A stretch of DNA of 64,000 bases from Epiperipatus broadwayi (lineage: Eukaryota; Onychophora; Udeonychophora; Euonychophora; Peripatidae). The translations under genes were made by a program, and so were the position numbers. This document shows positions 1 through 11,959 of the stretch, one piece after another. The notes beneath the pieces were generated by a model. It was not told the origin of the DNA. It ran no database searches and worked only from the letters and a program-made list of their open reading frames with translations. Location of the stretch: positions 9,952,876-10,016,875 of the forward strand of contig JAQFVV010006203.1 in NCBI GenBank assembly GCA_028023455.1. The letters are read 5' to 3'. Position 1 is the stretch's first letter. Each line of letters opens with the position of its first letter.

Positions 1-525
1 AGGAACCTGGACTCTTCTACCTTAAGCAATAGAACTGAACAATTGTTAAAATCATAAAATTAAATAAGAACTTTAAAGATTTGATAAGTTAATTTAAATT
101 TTAAAAAAAGAACTTTTCTCTGACTTATGTGTCAACTCAATTAATAATGTTTAATTTTATATGTCTTACATTTTATAAAAATCATTTCCATTTATTTGTA
201 TTAATATTTATAGTTTAAATTTTAAATGAGGAAATTTAAGTTGGGTATGGACGTTGCATAGATTCGTCAGCGGTTAATTATGTTGCTGTTTCATAGTCGA
301 TTGGAATATATAAGTCATCATGTCACTGCAGCATCTTATGATGAATGCTATTGGCTTTTTTTGTATTCCCTGTGCAATTGACATTATCGATGATTTTGTA
401 TTCTGATCGGTTGTGTTTATTTTGGAACGTTTTAACCATGGAATCTATGCAGCCGATCTATACTCAACATTATAAAACAAACTGTATAAAATTCATCTAT
501 GCGAACATAATTAAATGTTAAATTT
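1..525 (-). repeat. Partial inverted copy of the 9.85-11.15 kb TIR element
   Basis: Read on the minus strand, this stretch matches about 9955-10495 almost collinearly. Shared landmarks are the AGAAGAGTCCA block at the left edge of the window, the GATTCGTCAGCGG/CCGCCAACGAATC block near 260, and the ACAACCGATCA block near 410. The copy is cut by the window edge on the left. Its inner end near 520 lacks the terminal inverted repeat and runs into a diverged repeat of its own 230-270 segment (TTTAAGTCGGGTGTGAATGG). It is therefore a truncated copy of a dispersed repeat, with no coding potential seen. Confidence 0.75.
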
Positions 526-1129
526 AAGTCGGGTGTGAATGGCTGTATAGATTTGTAAAGTTATATATATATAGTTTAAGGGAGGGTAATCTTAGGTTAT
601 TCGTTTCGTAGTTGAATTAGCTCAATGGATTGGATATATTTGTGTAATTAGTAGATGTAGTATGAGATCCGCTATGGGCAGGATTGTATATATATGCCAC
701 AACCTTCTGTTTGCCTATGGATGAGTTTGTAAGTCGGCAAAGGACTGCAGTTCATTCCTATGGAGTATTTTTGTTTATTGCTCTACTCACCAACAGATGT
801 AGCATTCCTGTTGGTGGAGAGACAATGTCTTCTCTAACTCTACTTACTGTTCAGATGTACATTCCTGACAGTATAGTATTTTGTATTGTCATATTTTCAT
901 GCTACATTGAATACATAAATGTATCAGATGGATTGGCGCCAGTTCGACTGCGAAATTTTTGGCCTAAGGTTAAATAAGGGATAGAACATTTTTCTTTTCA
1001 AATACAATCTATATAATCTATTCATACTCGACTCACTAAATAAATATTAAATTCATCATGGCAATCTATTTAAATGTAAAATTAAAGATTAATATAAAAA
1101 TCTAAATTGTTAAACTTATTCCTCAAATT
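526..1129. other. Intergenic or intronic sequence, no gene seen
   Basis: There is an open frame of 97 codons at 684-977 on the plus strand. It matches no family I know, has no clear splice or start context, and lies between repeats. I treat it as chance or repeat-derived. The GC content is slightly higher than in the surrounding sequence, as is usual for old mobile-element sequence. Confidence 0.4.
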
Positions 1130-1425
1130 AGAATGATTTTATATGTGCGTAAATAAATATTTTTATGTGTTAATTTCTGGCAGTGGCTTTTATTTTTTTT
1201 ATATTTAAGATATAAAGTTATATTTTATAATCTCTGCTGTTCCACTGAGCTAGTGACTTGGGCTAACGATCTGAATATTTAAATAAAGTGGAATCTTAAC
1301 AGCACGGATCTGCCTACTTTATAAATTTTTCTAGGCTCAAATGCCTAGATGGCGCCCATGTAGTGCAGATTGCAGTTCGATTCGATCTTCACTTTCTTTC
1401 TGATCATTACAATATATATATATAG
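1130..1425 (+). repeat. Dispersed repeat, second copy at about 49.14-49.44 kb
   Basis: The block around GAGCTAGTGACTTGGG, TATAAATTTTTCTAGG and the ending ATTACAATATATA recurs in the same order at about 49275-49435 (TAGCTAGTGACTGGAAG, TATAAATTTTCTAGG, ATTATAATATATAG). Both copies end in an AT/GA microsatellite or AT run. It could be the 3' part of a LINE or SINE. No coding motif was seen. Confidence 0.6.
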
Positions 1426-1590
1426 AGAGAGAGAGATTTAGAACAGAAATTAAAGTGATTTGTCTTAGCTAATGCATGATCTTAATAATAGAAAGTGTAT
1501 AGTATTTATATATATAATGATGTGATACTTTACAAAAGGAAGATACAACTCTGAGAAAGATTATTAAATAATCAAAACTATCTGTTTAAT

Positions 1591-1690
1591 TTCTACATGT
1601 GTGTATTCATGTGTATCAGTTGTATAAGATAATGTGGATAGTTGAATGATGCTTGAAAGTCTGAGTTCAAATTCCTATATTTACAATTAA
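1591..1690 (+). repeat. SINE-like repeat, copy 1
   Basis: About 100 bp starting TTCTACATGTGTGT and ending GTCTGAGTTCAAATTCC. It recurs at 2061-2155 with roughly 90% identity. The GAGTTCAAATTCC end resembles a decayed RNA polymerase III B box (GGTTCRANNCC), so a tRNA-derived SINE head is possible. I saw no intact A box. Confidence 0.5.
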
Positions 1691-2060
1691 GCTCCATGTT
1701 TGTGAAGAGTGCCTGGTTTTCAAATATTTACATATGAAGCTTATATCCTGCCCATCCCTCTTCCATGTATTTAAATGGATAAGATTCTATAAACGAGGGG
1801 TCAGAGTGACTTGAGGTCAACATGGGTATGGCAATAATATTGGCATCATTTGGGCTTTCCATCATCAGATTTTCAATGATATGGATGGATGAAAAGTTGG
1901 AGTAGATTGAAGCATGTCCATTAAAGTGTGAAGATTTGCCATCTTAATATAAACTGAGCACTGATTATATATATATATGTGTGGGGGGGGGATGATAATC
2001 TGGAACAACTGATGAGTGTTGGTTTAGCACAAAATACATATATTGGTGATTATTTATTTT

Positions 2061-2155
2061 TTCTACATGTGTGTGGTCATGTGTATTAGTTGTATGAGAT
2101 AGTGTGGATAGTTGAAGGGTGCTTGAAAGTCTGAGTTCAAATTCCCTATATTTAT
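2061..2155 (+). repeat. SINE-like repeat, copy 2
   Basis: Direct repeat of 1591-1690, with the same TTCTACATGTGTGT start and GAGTTCAAATTCC B-box-like end. The 370 bp between the copies hold a short AT run and a G tract at 1983-1990. Confidence 0.5.
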
Positions 2156-2159
2156 ATTT

Positions 2160-3476
2160 TAAACAAACAAACTGTATGTGCTAAATGAATATAATAAATA
2201 ATTATTATTGTTATTTCTTATATTTATTGCAATATAGCATATGCAAAAAATAAACGAAAATTGTGGTTTATTTTTTAATAATAGATATTTCATTATTCTT
2301 TATAAGAGAATATTTAAATTAGTACTTGCATAATTTCAATTAGGATTGCTTTAGAATTTAAATTTCGTAAAAAAATAAATGCTTATACTGTTTTAATATT
2401 TTGATTAGAATTTTATAAATTTAATTATTTATGAAAAAAATATAATTTAAATTCTATCACTCTCATATTTATTTAGAATCATTGGGTGTTTCCCTTGTAA
2501 ATTATAATATGTATATGACTGTAGAATATTTTATCATTATCATAATTCATATTATCATAGGATTTTTTAAATAGTGTATATTCTCCCATAAAGCTTTTAT
2601 TGATATTTTAATTGGAGAAAAATCTGAGGACATCAATGTCTTATGGACAATCAGCAAATATCACTTGACTTTAATGTATTGTTTTTGCAGGAAAGATTTA
2701 TTTGAAGGTGTTATATTTTTTTCTTGATGGTGCTTCATGTTAAACACATTATTAACAGTATCATCTGTCTAAATAAATAACATATTTTAAAGCAGAATTT
2801 GATAGATTTATCACCTTTGTTTATTGACATTTAAAAAATAAAAAATAAATCATTCAATTCCCTGAAACAGTGTTTACACTAAGACAATAATATTTATGTT
2901 ACATTATTTTTATTTATAAGTCAATTTGTAAATATTTAAAAAGGTCAAATGTGATTTTTAGAATATTATTCATTTATAAAACTAATTTTTTTAAAAGTGT
3001 TCAATTTATTGAGTTCTATAAAGATTTTATAGAAATGAAAGATGGAGTATTTTCAAAAACTTCCACCAGGTGAAACAATAGAAAAAGTCAACATTTCAAA
3101 AGATTAAAAATGGTGTATAATTTTTATACAGGCTCAGGTACCTTATTGCATTTTCCCACCTAAATAACACAAAACTTTATATAAGCACTCATCAATATGC
3201 CAACTATTGTAGATACTATCAACTTTAAACTTAATTATCAAACTTTCTCAGTATTCCTTGACCAAGCAAAAAACCTCACTAAGTCCTCTAAGAATATTTG
3301 TCAAATTATGTGGGAGTACTATCCTATTAGCAGTAAACATATAATTAGCATTTTATATGTCCTGCATGATTTAATACTGAAATAATGCTGCAGATTTTAG
3401 AATTCAAAATCCATGAATCTGGCTAATAACCTCACTTTCAGTATCCAAACATCATGTAAATTCTTAAACAATAAAC

Positions 3477-3477
<1 letters not shown>
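2160..3477. other. AT-rich spacer with no recognisable feature
   Basis: Very AT-rich sequence with short open frames only. I see no exon, RNA gene or mobile-element motif. The last 100 bp (about 3380-3477) end in AATAAACC next to an ATT array and may be the 3' part of a SINE or LINE. Confidence 0.4.
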
Positions 3478-3524
<47 letters not shown>

Positions 3525-3538
3525 CATCATCATTATCA

Positions 3539-3635
<97 letters not shown>

Positions 3636-3664
3636 CATCATCATCATTATTATTATTATTATTT
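3478..3664. repeat. ATT/ATC trinucleotide microsatellite
   Basis: About 187 bp of ATT units with two small blocks of ATC units. It produces a polyleucine-like translation on plus and a polyisoleucine translation on minus, neither of which is a gene. It directly follows AATAAACC. Confidence 0.95.
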
Positions 3665-4668
3665 TATATTTTAAGAGATCAACTAAATACTTCTAATTAT
3701 TTTAGCATAACTACTAAGTTTAAAATCATATAAGTTACTTTAAACAAATTTTTATTAGGCTAAACAAACATTACATTTTATAAAAGGACAATAATAATGA
3801 AAAAAACTGTTATACAATTGGTTGTTAAAAGAGACTGGTATTAATCCATATTGTTCAATAGTGATGATTGTTGTGATAGTTTTTGTTATGTTAAGTTCTT
3901 AGGAAACTGGAATAACTTCCACATCTCAAAAATGACAAAAAAAACATTTTACGGCAACAGTCATAATGCATTACATAAAGAAGTCATGATAATACAATAA
4001 TATTGAATTTATTCAAATATGTTTTGCATTATATCAGCAAAATAATTATAGTCACAAATGTCTTCACTTATTTTAAAATTATAAAATATATTTATTTTTT
4101 AATTTTCTATCCTGTTAACAGTAAGTTTTTAATTCAAATTTTTGTATTTTATGACTAGATCATATTCCAAATAACATTAAATTGTATAATTCTTATTAAC
4201 ATTTTCTTTACTCTATTATTTGATCTGATTCAAATACAGACCAAGTAACTTTAAAAATTCTTAGGAGTTTTTTTTTTCAGCTAAGACCTGCCATTAGTCA
4301 AAATAGATATCTCAGTACTAGCCATTAAATAGTTATCTAGCTATTTTTAACTAAAAGATGAAACAAGAATGGGAGGCCTCATGACCAAACATGTGACAAA
4401 TCTGTGAGTAATGTTTCTTTTATGAAGAATTTCTAGGAATTCTTTGCCCTGAAATGGATTATTAACATATTATCTGATATTCTTTCTTACATTATGATTA
4501 TGGTTCACCTATGATAATGTATTTTCTGATTTTAATCAACACCACTAACATGCATGGTTTAAATGCAATAATAAAATGGTAAATTTTGATTTCAAGACCT
4601 ATGGATTGTCTCCCAAATCTCTTTCAATTCCAATGCTTAAATATCTTATCAACTCTTGAGCAATAAAC

Positions 4669-4669
<1 letters not shown>

Positions 4670-4701
<32 letters not shown>

Positions 4702-4757
4702 TATTATTATTATTATTATTATTATCATCATCATCATCATCATTACTATTATTATTT
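4670..4757. repeat. ATC/ATT trinucleotide microsatellite
   Basis: Runs of ATC, then ATT, then ATC units. Like the array at 3478, it directly follows AATAAACC, which suggests that the arrays grew from the 3' tails of two copies of one retroposed element. Confidence 0.9.
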
Positions 4758-5199
4758 TATTATTATGTTTCTACAATATACTTTATTGACTAAAATATGT
4801 GCTATATAGGTTTTACAAATTTTTTACAGAGGTTTTGCTAGGGTTACAAAGCATTTCAAGTATAATCACTATTGGTTATTACATCAATTTGATTAAAATT
4901 ATTGATTACAGTACAATTATATAAACATAGCTTTTTATACAATTATTTTATTGATGTATAAGAATGTACATTGGTAATTATACATGATTGTTATTCATAC
5001 TTTTTGTACAATATAGCATAGGGTATATATGGAAAAATGTTCATTTCATTTGAATTAAAATTCATTTACCTAGAGCTTTGCTGGTCCAGTTACACAACTA
5101 TGGAATTAAACTATTACATTAAGGATGTCTGTAATATAGTCTTTTATATCACTAGTTATATTATTTATGAAGCAAGATGAAATCACCAAGAAAGTTGTT

Positions 5200-8100
5200 A
5201 GTACTCCCTAGTATGGTTGTGGCAGCTTAGAAATTGGACTGTTCTTTAATGAATGACCAGGTGGCTGTGAAAATATCTGTGGGGGAGAGATATGTTGGTA
5301 CCCCATGCTTTTATCCAGTATAATTTATTGGTAATTGGGGATGGATGCCTCCTGGTGTTGTTACCTACCAAAAAGGACAACAGAACCAAAAATCAAATGG
5401 GTAAATTGGCTGCATGCATTGCAGGAATGTTTGATATTTATATGACAATTATGTGGTGATAGAAGTAGCAGGTCAACTGTATGCATTGAACATAATTTGC
5501 CAAGTGGAATTTAATTCTCATAAGTCATTCAGAAGATGTTGTTGAGTCTCCTTGCCATCATGCTATTGCCCACAGAAAGGGACAATAAAAAAATGATTTT
5601 TTGAAGAGTGTGCAAGTTGAGATTTATTAGGAAGTCAAAATGGTTATTAATACTATATATGCGAATGGGATAATCATTGCCAGGTCTTGATAATGCAAGT
5701 TATACATTTGCCAGTAAGTATACTTGGAATTGTGAGAGAGACTGATCTGGTTGGTGATAAGTAGGATTAAGCAAATAAGATTTGTAAGATGTGGCATTGC
5801 AGTGGAAGGTTTATATCTAGGAGTTAATTTCAGGAGGCACTGAAGGTTTTGAAACTGGTTGGTAATAGTTGCTATTAAGTTAATAACTTTTTGTATATAG
5901 AACACCTTTTTGCTGTGTAGGTCTATACCATTATACAATGGTTAGAAATTGAACTGTTTATGGAGGTTGGTAGTATGTTGTGGCTGCAGAACAATTTATT
6001 GCGTGTTGAGTTGATGGCAAAAGTGAACATCTTTTAAAATTTGATAATAGGTGCCCAGTATGTAATTTTTATCATAGCAAGCATATTAAACAGGTGTATC
6101 TTGAAGTAAATGAATAGATATGCCTTAGAAAGTGAATTAGTAATTTGGAGTACAGAATCTTGTAACTTGGTTTGTATTGTGAATCTCATATTATGGGAAC
6201 TTTTATAGAAGGCACAACCTATTAATGGAGTAGGTTTTTCTTGAAAACTTTGGAACATGATTTCTTTGTGAATAGCATCCATGCAGCACTTTTTGGGAGA
6301 TTAAAGTGCCATTTGTAGGCTGCTGTGTAGTCATTAAGAATGTTTTGTAATATGGAGAGTTGTTTCTAAGAAAGTAAGAAAACAATGATGTTGTCCATGT
6401 AAGCTATGTAGTAAATATATGCTAGGTAGGTGGAATTTGGATTCTGGTAATTTTATTCTGTATTTGTTGTAAAAGTGTATTTATGTAAAGTGTAAAAAGT
6501 AATGAACTTAGGAGCAATCATTGTGAGGTGGTTTAAATGGGATTGAAGAATGGAGAATTTTTTCCTAATAAGAGTGATGTGCAACATGTGATTCAGGAAG
6601 AGGTTGGTAATTAAGTATAATAAAAAGGGTTGTGTAATGGTGTTAGCAAGCATTTGAATAAGAAGGTTAATTGAGATGGAATCAAATATTGCTTGTATGT
6701 TAAGATGGATTGCAGGGACAGTACTTTTTATTTTTTTGAACTGAGCTTAAAATTATCATAAATATTAGTGTTGTTTGGTTGTTGGTGAAGTCTTTTTTAA
6801 AAAACTGTAAATGTGACAATAATGGAAGTATGTGTAACTCAGTTTCATCCTTGATTACTTTCTCAAGTACTTTAATGACTAATGGGCCCATGGAAATAGG
6901 TCAAATGTTGGTTGAAGCAGATATATATTCAAGTTTTTTTAGTAAAAATCACTACTGTGATTGGGTACAAACTTTTTATACTATATATTCTCTGGGATAA
7001 AAAATTGAGATAACAGATATACATTACAGTGAAATAACTAACATGACTCAAAATGAATGCAGTAATTTCATGAGGTCCAGAATGACAAGAGTATTCAATT
7101 GTGGCAAGTTTGTTGACAAATTGACTGTTTTGAAAAGGTGTATTAGTTTCCAGTGGTCCAAACCCAACATATGAATGGAGTGAATATATTGTGGGTCTGA
7201 AGTTTATTTTTAAAGTGGTTATATAGAGTGGATTATATGTCCAGTATATACATCTATGTCAGTTAGAAATGCTATAGAGACTTTTGATGGGGGTAGGTGA
7301 CCTAATGCTCAGCATATGTATCCTCTTATCTACATGTGCTGCTGGATTAGGCAAAAATTCCCTTTTTTATTGCAAGTTCTTCAACTATTTTCAGAAATAA
7401 TGATAAGTGATGTGTTGGTGGGTGGACTTAGTAATAGCAATTTGCATTTGTAACTCATTGACCAAAATACATGAAGGTGAGGGTGACTGTCATGTTAAGT
7501 GTTGAATATTAAATGATAATAGGTGTGTGAAAGCAAGGTACTGGTATATCCTTGAGAAGAATAGATTGAAATAAAAGGATCTTTGTTAAAGGGCTGCAGC
7601 ATTTGTTGGAAATATTGTGGTGTGAATCCAAAATAAATATTTTCAGTACCCCAATAATGCAGTTGGTGAAATTTAGATCAATTGGTATCAGCATGTAGTT
7701 TCTAAGTGTTTTTATTTGATTTTGGAAGAGCTCTCTTTGGGTAACCCAAAAAAATTAAATTAGTAGGTATCTAAGATTTGGATGATCAGCAATCCAATTG
7801 ATTGAATCCCACATTGCATGCATTATGATGGCATCATAGAGGAGTTTCTGAGGCAATTGTAGAAATATACACTAATAACAGTGGCTGATAGCACTAGAGA
7901 TCAGGGTGAAAAAAAAGTCTTGTAAATATTGTACAAAATTTTTCATAAATATTTGCTAGTGTTTCCAATATCCAATCAATAGTAGGAGAAGATGAGGCTG
8001 TTGTATTCTTAAGTCCAAATCTCAATGTCACTGATAGTAGTTTTGTGAAAATATGAAATTGACCTTGAAGTGCTTTGGAATACATTATTATAGCTATGGA

Positions 8101-8640
8101 GTTTTTTGTACATTGTTGCTGATGACACTTGTATATGTTTGTTTAGAATTTGTAGTTTGACCTTTGGAGCAAGTAATACCATATGAAATACCTATCTCTT
8201 GGTTACAATGTAAAATTTGTGCATCACTGCTGATGTTATTTTTATATGTTTACTTGGAATTTGGACTTTGGTCTCCTAAATTGTTGATATGGTTTGAGAT
8301 TATATCCCTATTGCTATGGAGTTTATAAATTTCTAGTTTGATCTTTGGGGCAAATAATATTATCTGAATCTATATCCTGGTTACATAGGGTGTTTATGCA
8401 TTACTGCTGATGACATTTTTGTATGTTTTTTTAAGGATTTGGGATTTTTACTCTAGAGCTGTTGATATTATTAGAAATTATGTTCTTGTTGCCAAGGAGA
8501 ATTTTTACATTGTCAATAATGGAACTCTGATATGAATGATTAAAAATTGTATTTTGGACCTGAGATCTGATAATATTGGCTGGAGATATCTGGTCATGTG
8601 ATAACTCTGTTACCACATTGACCTTGAATTTAAATGATTA
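5200..8640 (-). pseudogene. Decayed CR1/Jockey-like non-LTR retrotransposon (LINE) ORF2
   Basis: Reading on the minus strand from high to low coordinates gives the expected order of non-LTR reverse transcriptase blocks with many stops and frameshifts. About 7140-7070 reads SGPHEITAFIL (normally PGPDEITAFIL). About 6893-6770 reads PISMGPLVIKVLEKVIKD, the palm-proximal block. About 6650-6540 reads TQPFLLYLITNL followed by a decayed YADD region, LIRKKFSIL. About 6330-6050 is the thumb, including LNDYTAAYKWHF in one frame. About 5585-5520 reads PFCGQ-HDGKETQQHLLND, a C-terminal zinc-knuckle-like motif. The part upstream of 7200 is too worn for a domain call and may be endonuclease. The 3' untranslated part probably runs towards 5200. 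It is a dead element; the boundaries are approximate. Confidence 0.75.
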
Positions 8641-8836
8641 AATATAATAATTGTAATCAAAATTTAAATAAAAAAAGCAACAGAAATAAAAAAAAGTATT
8701 TCTGTGACTGCAAACTATAAATATTGTAGGTAAAAATTTTACTTTGTATACTTAATATCAGAAGTATTTTAAATATAAACAAAATATGACTAGATAACTA
8801 TTCTTTGCAAGGGAACTGTTGGCTGTTGAACTTGTA

Positions 8837-8975
<139 letters not shown>

Positions 8976-9851
8976 TTTATTAATGTTTTTATTATTGTTG
9001 TTCTTGTTCTTTTTGTTATTACTACCACTTCTTATTAACTTATAAATAGGATTTCATTATAGTCATGTTCATTTTAGTTTAAAAACATTGAAGTTTAATG
9101 CACTTTAGTGTTCATTGACTGAAACTTCTATCATCTTAAATGGATATTATTTATTTCCACCAATATTATGACTCATCATTAAACATATCTTTACATTAAT
9201 TATTATAATCCCTACTGTTTTCTTACTCTCATATGGTTAACATTTTGAAGTTTTTTTCATGTATTATTTTTAATTTTTATATTTTTCTTCAAATTTTTTA
9301 TTTTTCTTTACTAGAATATTTATTTAATTATTATAATCCCTATTTGTTTCTTATCTCCATTTGCTTACCATTTTGAGGATTTTTCTCATTTATCATTCTA
9401 CATTTTATATTTTCCTTCAAATATTTTTCTTCTTTTTTTATTAGAATTTTTATTCCCTATTTTTATCAAATTTTTTTGTATTTGGCATGTAATCTGTGAT
9501 ATTACATTATTAATTTTTATGTTAGCCTTATTATCATTCAGGTGTTGTAAAATCATTTTCACAAACCTAGACTTTAATATAATTTTTATTTCTTGTATAA
9601 AGTTTTAAAATATAATTTAAATTATTTATAATCTTTCATTTATTAGGAACATACAATAACATCATAAAGTCTAGCAATGTGATTGTGAAATATTAATTTT
9701 AATAGCAATAATAATAATTTTTAGCTGCAGAAAAAAGTTTGTTGATAACTGAAATGAGAGCTATTGATTTCTCTTTCAGGCTTTAAAAGAATCAAAATGG
9801 AAATATTCCTAATACTATTTCATATACTTTTACTATTCCAGTTATTATTAT
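8976..9851. other. AT-rich spacer, no gene seen
   Basis: Includes a diverged short direct repeat (the ATTATAATCCCTA block at about 9200 and again at about 9330, each followed by CATTTTGA and TTTTTCTCAT-like text). No exon or RNA gene is visible. Confidence 0.4.
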
Positions 9852-11151
9852 TGTAACGATATATAAATATGTCATTACATTAATTTAAAATAAAAACTTA
9901 AAAGTTCGCAAATAAAAGGAAAAAACTAAACGCTAAAATTAAAATGTTTGTTAACATTTAAATACGTTCGCACAAATGCATTTTATAAAATTTGTTTTAA
10001 AATGTTGAGTACAGATCAGCTGCACAGATTCCACGGTCAAAAACATTCCAAATTAAACACAACCGATCAAAATACAAAGTCATCGATAAACGTCACTTGC
10101 ATAGGGAATATACAAATCCCATTAGCATTCATCGTAAGATGCTTGCAGTGATATTGTTGACATATATTCTAATCGAATGTGAAAACCACAACATTATCAA
10201 CCGCCAACGAATCTATGCAACGTCTATACCCAACCTAAATTTCATCATTTAAAATTTAAACAATAAACAATTTATACAATAAGAAAGAAAAAAAATGGAA
10301 ATGATTTTTATCAATCGGAAAACATATAAAATTAAACATTATTAATTTGATTTAAAAACTTACAAAAGTCAGATAAGAGTCCGTTTTAACATTTAAGTTG
10401 GCTTGTTTATTAATTTGTAAAACTTGACGAAAGTTCTTAATTGATTTCAATAATTGTTCATTTCATATAGCTTATGGTAGAAGAGTCCATGTTTCTGCTT
10501 TTAATTCCCGCGACGCCTTTCCTGGAAGACCGGTCTGATATTTTGGAGGTAGCATTAGCTGGTTCTGTTCTGGTATCACAGTCTTTGCATTTTTAAAATA
10601 AATGAGTGAGGACGGCAAGTGCGTCTTGTCGCTCGACTCACCAAAACCAAGTTGGAAAACTGACTGGAACTCAATATTTTTTCTTTTTATAGTCCTCCTA
10701 TGGATTCCATGAACAAAAATGTCACTGTTCTGTTTTTTCGTTATGGTCCGGGCCTTTATTTGCTTCCACTGGTCAAGCTAAAATCTTTTTCTTCTCTTAT
10801 CTAACTTTTCATCTGACTTTTTAATTACACAGCTTTTAGATAATTAATAAACAATCATTTCCATTTACAGATTACAGGAATTAATTAATACCTGTTTTTA
10901 TTTTAACTTACGTTATTTTTTTATTAAAATATTTTTATATTTCAATCTTGTATTTTTTTATTAAAAAAATACGTTCAAATACTTTTTTTTGTTTTGTTTA
11001 TGAAAAAAATATTTTTAAAGTTTAGCATCTGTGCGAATATATATATGTTTAACAAACATTTTAATTTTAGCGTTTAGTTTTTTCCTTTTATTTGCGAACT
11101 TTTAAGTTTTTATTTTAAATTAATGTAACGACATATTTATATATCGTTACA
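9852..11151. mobile_element. Non-autonomous DNA element with about 130 bp terminal inverted repeats
   Basis: The left end reads TGTAACGATATATAAATATG. The right end is its reverse complement, finishing CGTTACA at 11151. The two arms, about 9852-9985 and 11025-11151, pair over roughly 125-130 bp. The element is flanked on both sides by TTAT (9848-9851 and 11152-11155), a plausible target-site duplication. The 1.3 kb interior holds no transposase motif that I recognise. A truncated inverted copy of the left interior lies at 1-525. A MITE-like or Academ/hAT-like origin is possible; the superfamily cannot be assigned by eye. Confidence 0.8.
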
Positions 11152-11379
11152 TTATAGTATATGATTACTTGTATGATAAATGGGCATACTAACACAAGTC
11201 AGAGTCCTTATGAGTCATTTTTCACATCAATTAAACTCCATCTTTTCTTTTAACTTGATAAGATTCAACAACATTCCATTTAACATTAAACAATCGCCTC
11301 TTCCCCCTCCACAAAATCTTACTTCATTTGAAAATGATATACATTTGTAGAGATCAAATAAAAATTATCAAATGGCAGC

Positions 11380-11720
11380 TGAAAATACTTAGAGCTGCCT
11401 TGGCCAATGTCATTAGTTTCATGAAATAGAAGCCATTTTGGGGGGATATTTACAATCATCACAGATGAAAATAAGTTATAGCTCATATTCCCATAATTTT
11501 TTTAAGTCATTACCCAAGGCAGCAGTTAGTTGTCAAAGTCATGGAGGTTGTTACGAATCTTCTAATTATGAATCCAAGTTGCCATTGAATGATGATATTT
11601 AATTGTTATCTAAAAATTGCAAATCACTTTTGAGTGAAAAAAGATTACATGAATTGGAAGAGGAAATGTCTAATTTGTTAAACTTTGTAAACATTGAAAA
11701 AAAAGATGAAGAGATCATTT
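11380..11720 (+). pseudogene. Decayed coding-like segment of unknown family
   Basis: One plus-strand frame from about 11510 reads KAAVSCQSHGGCYESSNYES, followed after a stop by SLLSEKRLHELEEEMSNLL and KKDEEII. This composition is richer in charged residues than random AT-rich DNA and looks like a coiled coil. It sits just upstream of the RTE-like relic and could be its 5' part, an unrelated transposon protein or a processed pseudogene. I do not recognise it. Confidence 0.3.
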
Positions 11721-11959
11721 AAAAATTGGAAATATATTTTAATGTATAATATTAAATGCACAAGTGGAATGAGATTTTATAATTAAAAAATGGAAAGACT
11801 ATATTATAGAGATTGATGTTATATGAGGCAGAATAGAAAGACTAGCTATGTAGCATAAAGGATCTTAGTAAATACAAATTATTTAGGTTTATGTTCCAAC
11901 AAGTTTTCATTGTGATGAAAAAATGGAGGACTTTTATATGGATGTTAACAAATGTTTTT

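Noticed and set aside
684-977. 97-codon plus-strand frame as a gene
   Set aside because: No recognisable domain, no conserved context, and it sits between repeats.
3413-3733. 106-codon leucine-rich frame, and the isoleucine-rich frame opposite
   Set aside because: Both are translations of the ATT/ATC microsatellite; the same applies to 24647-24931.
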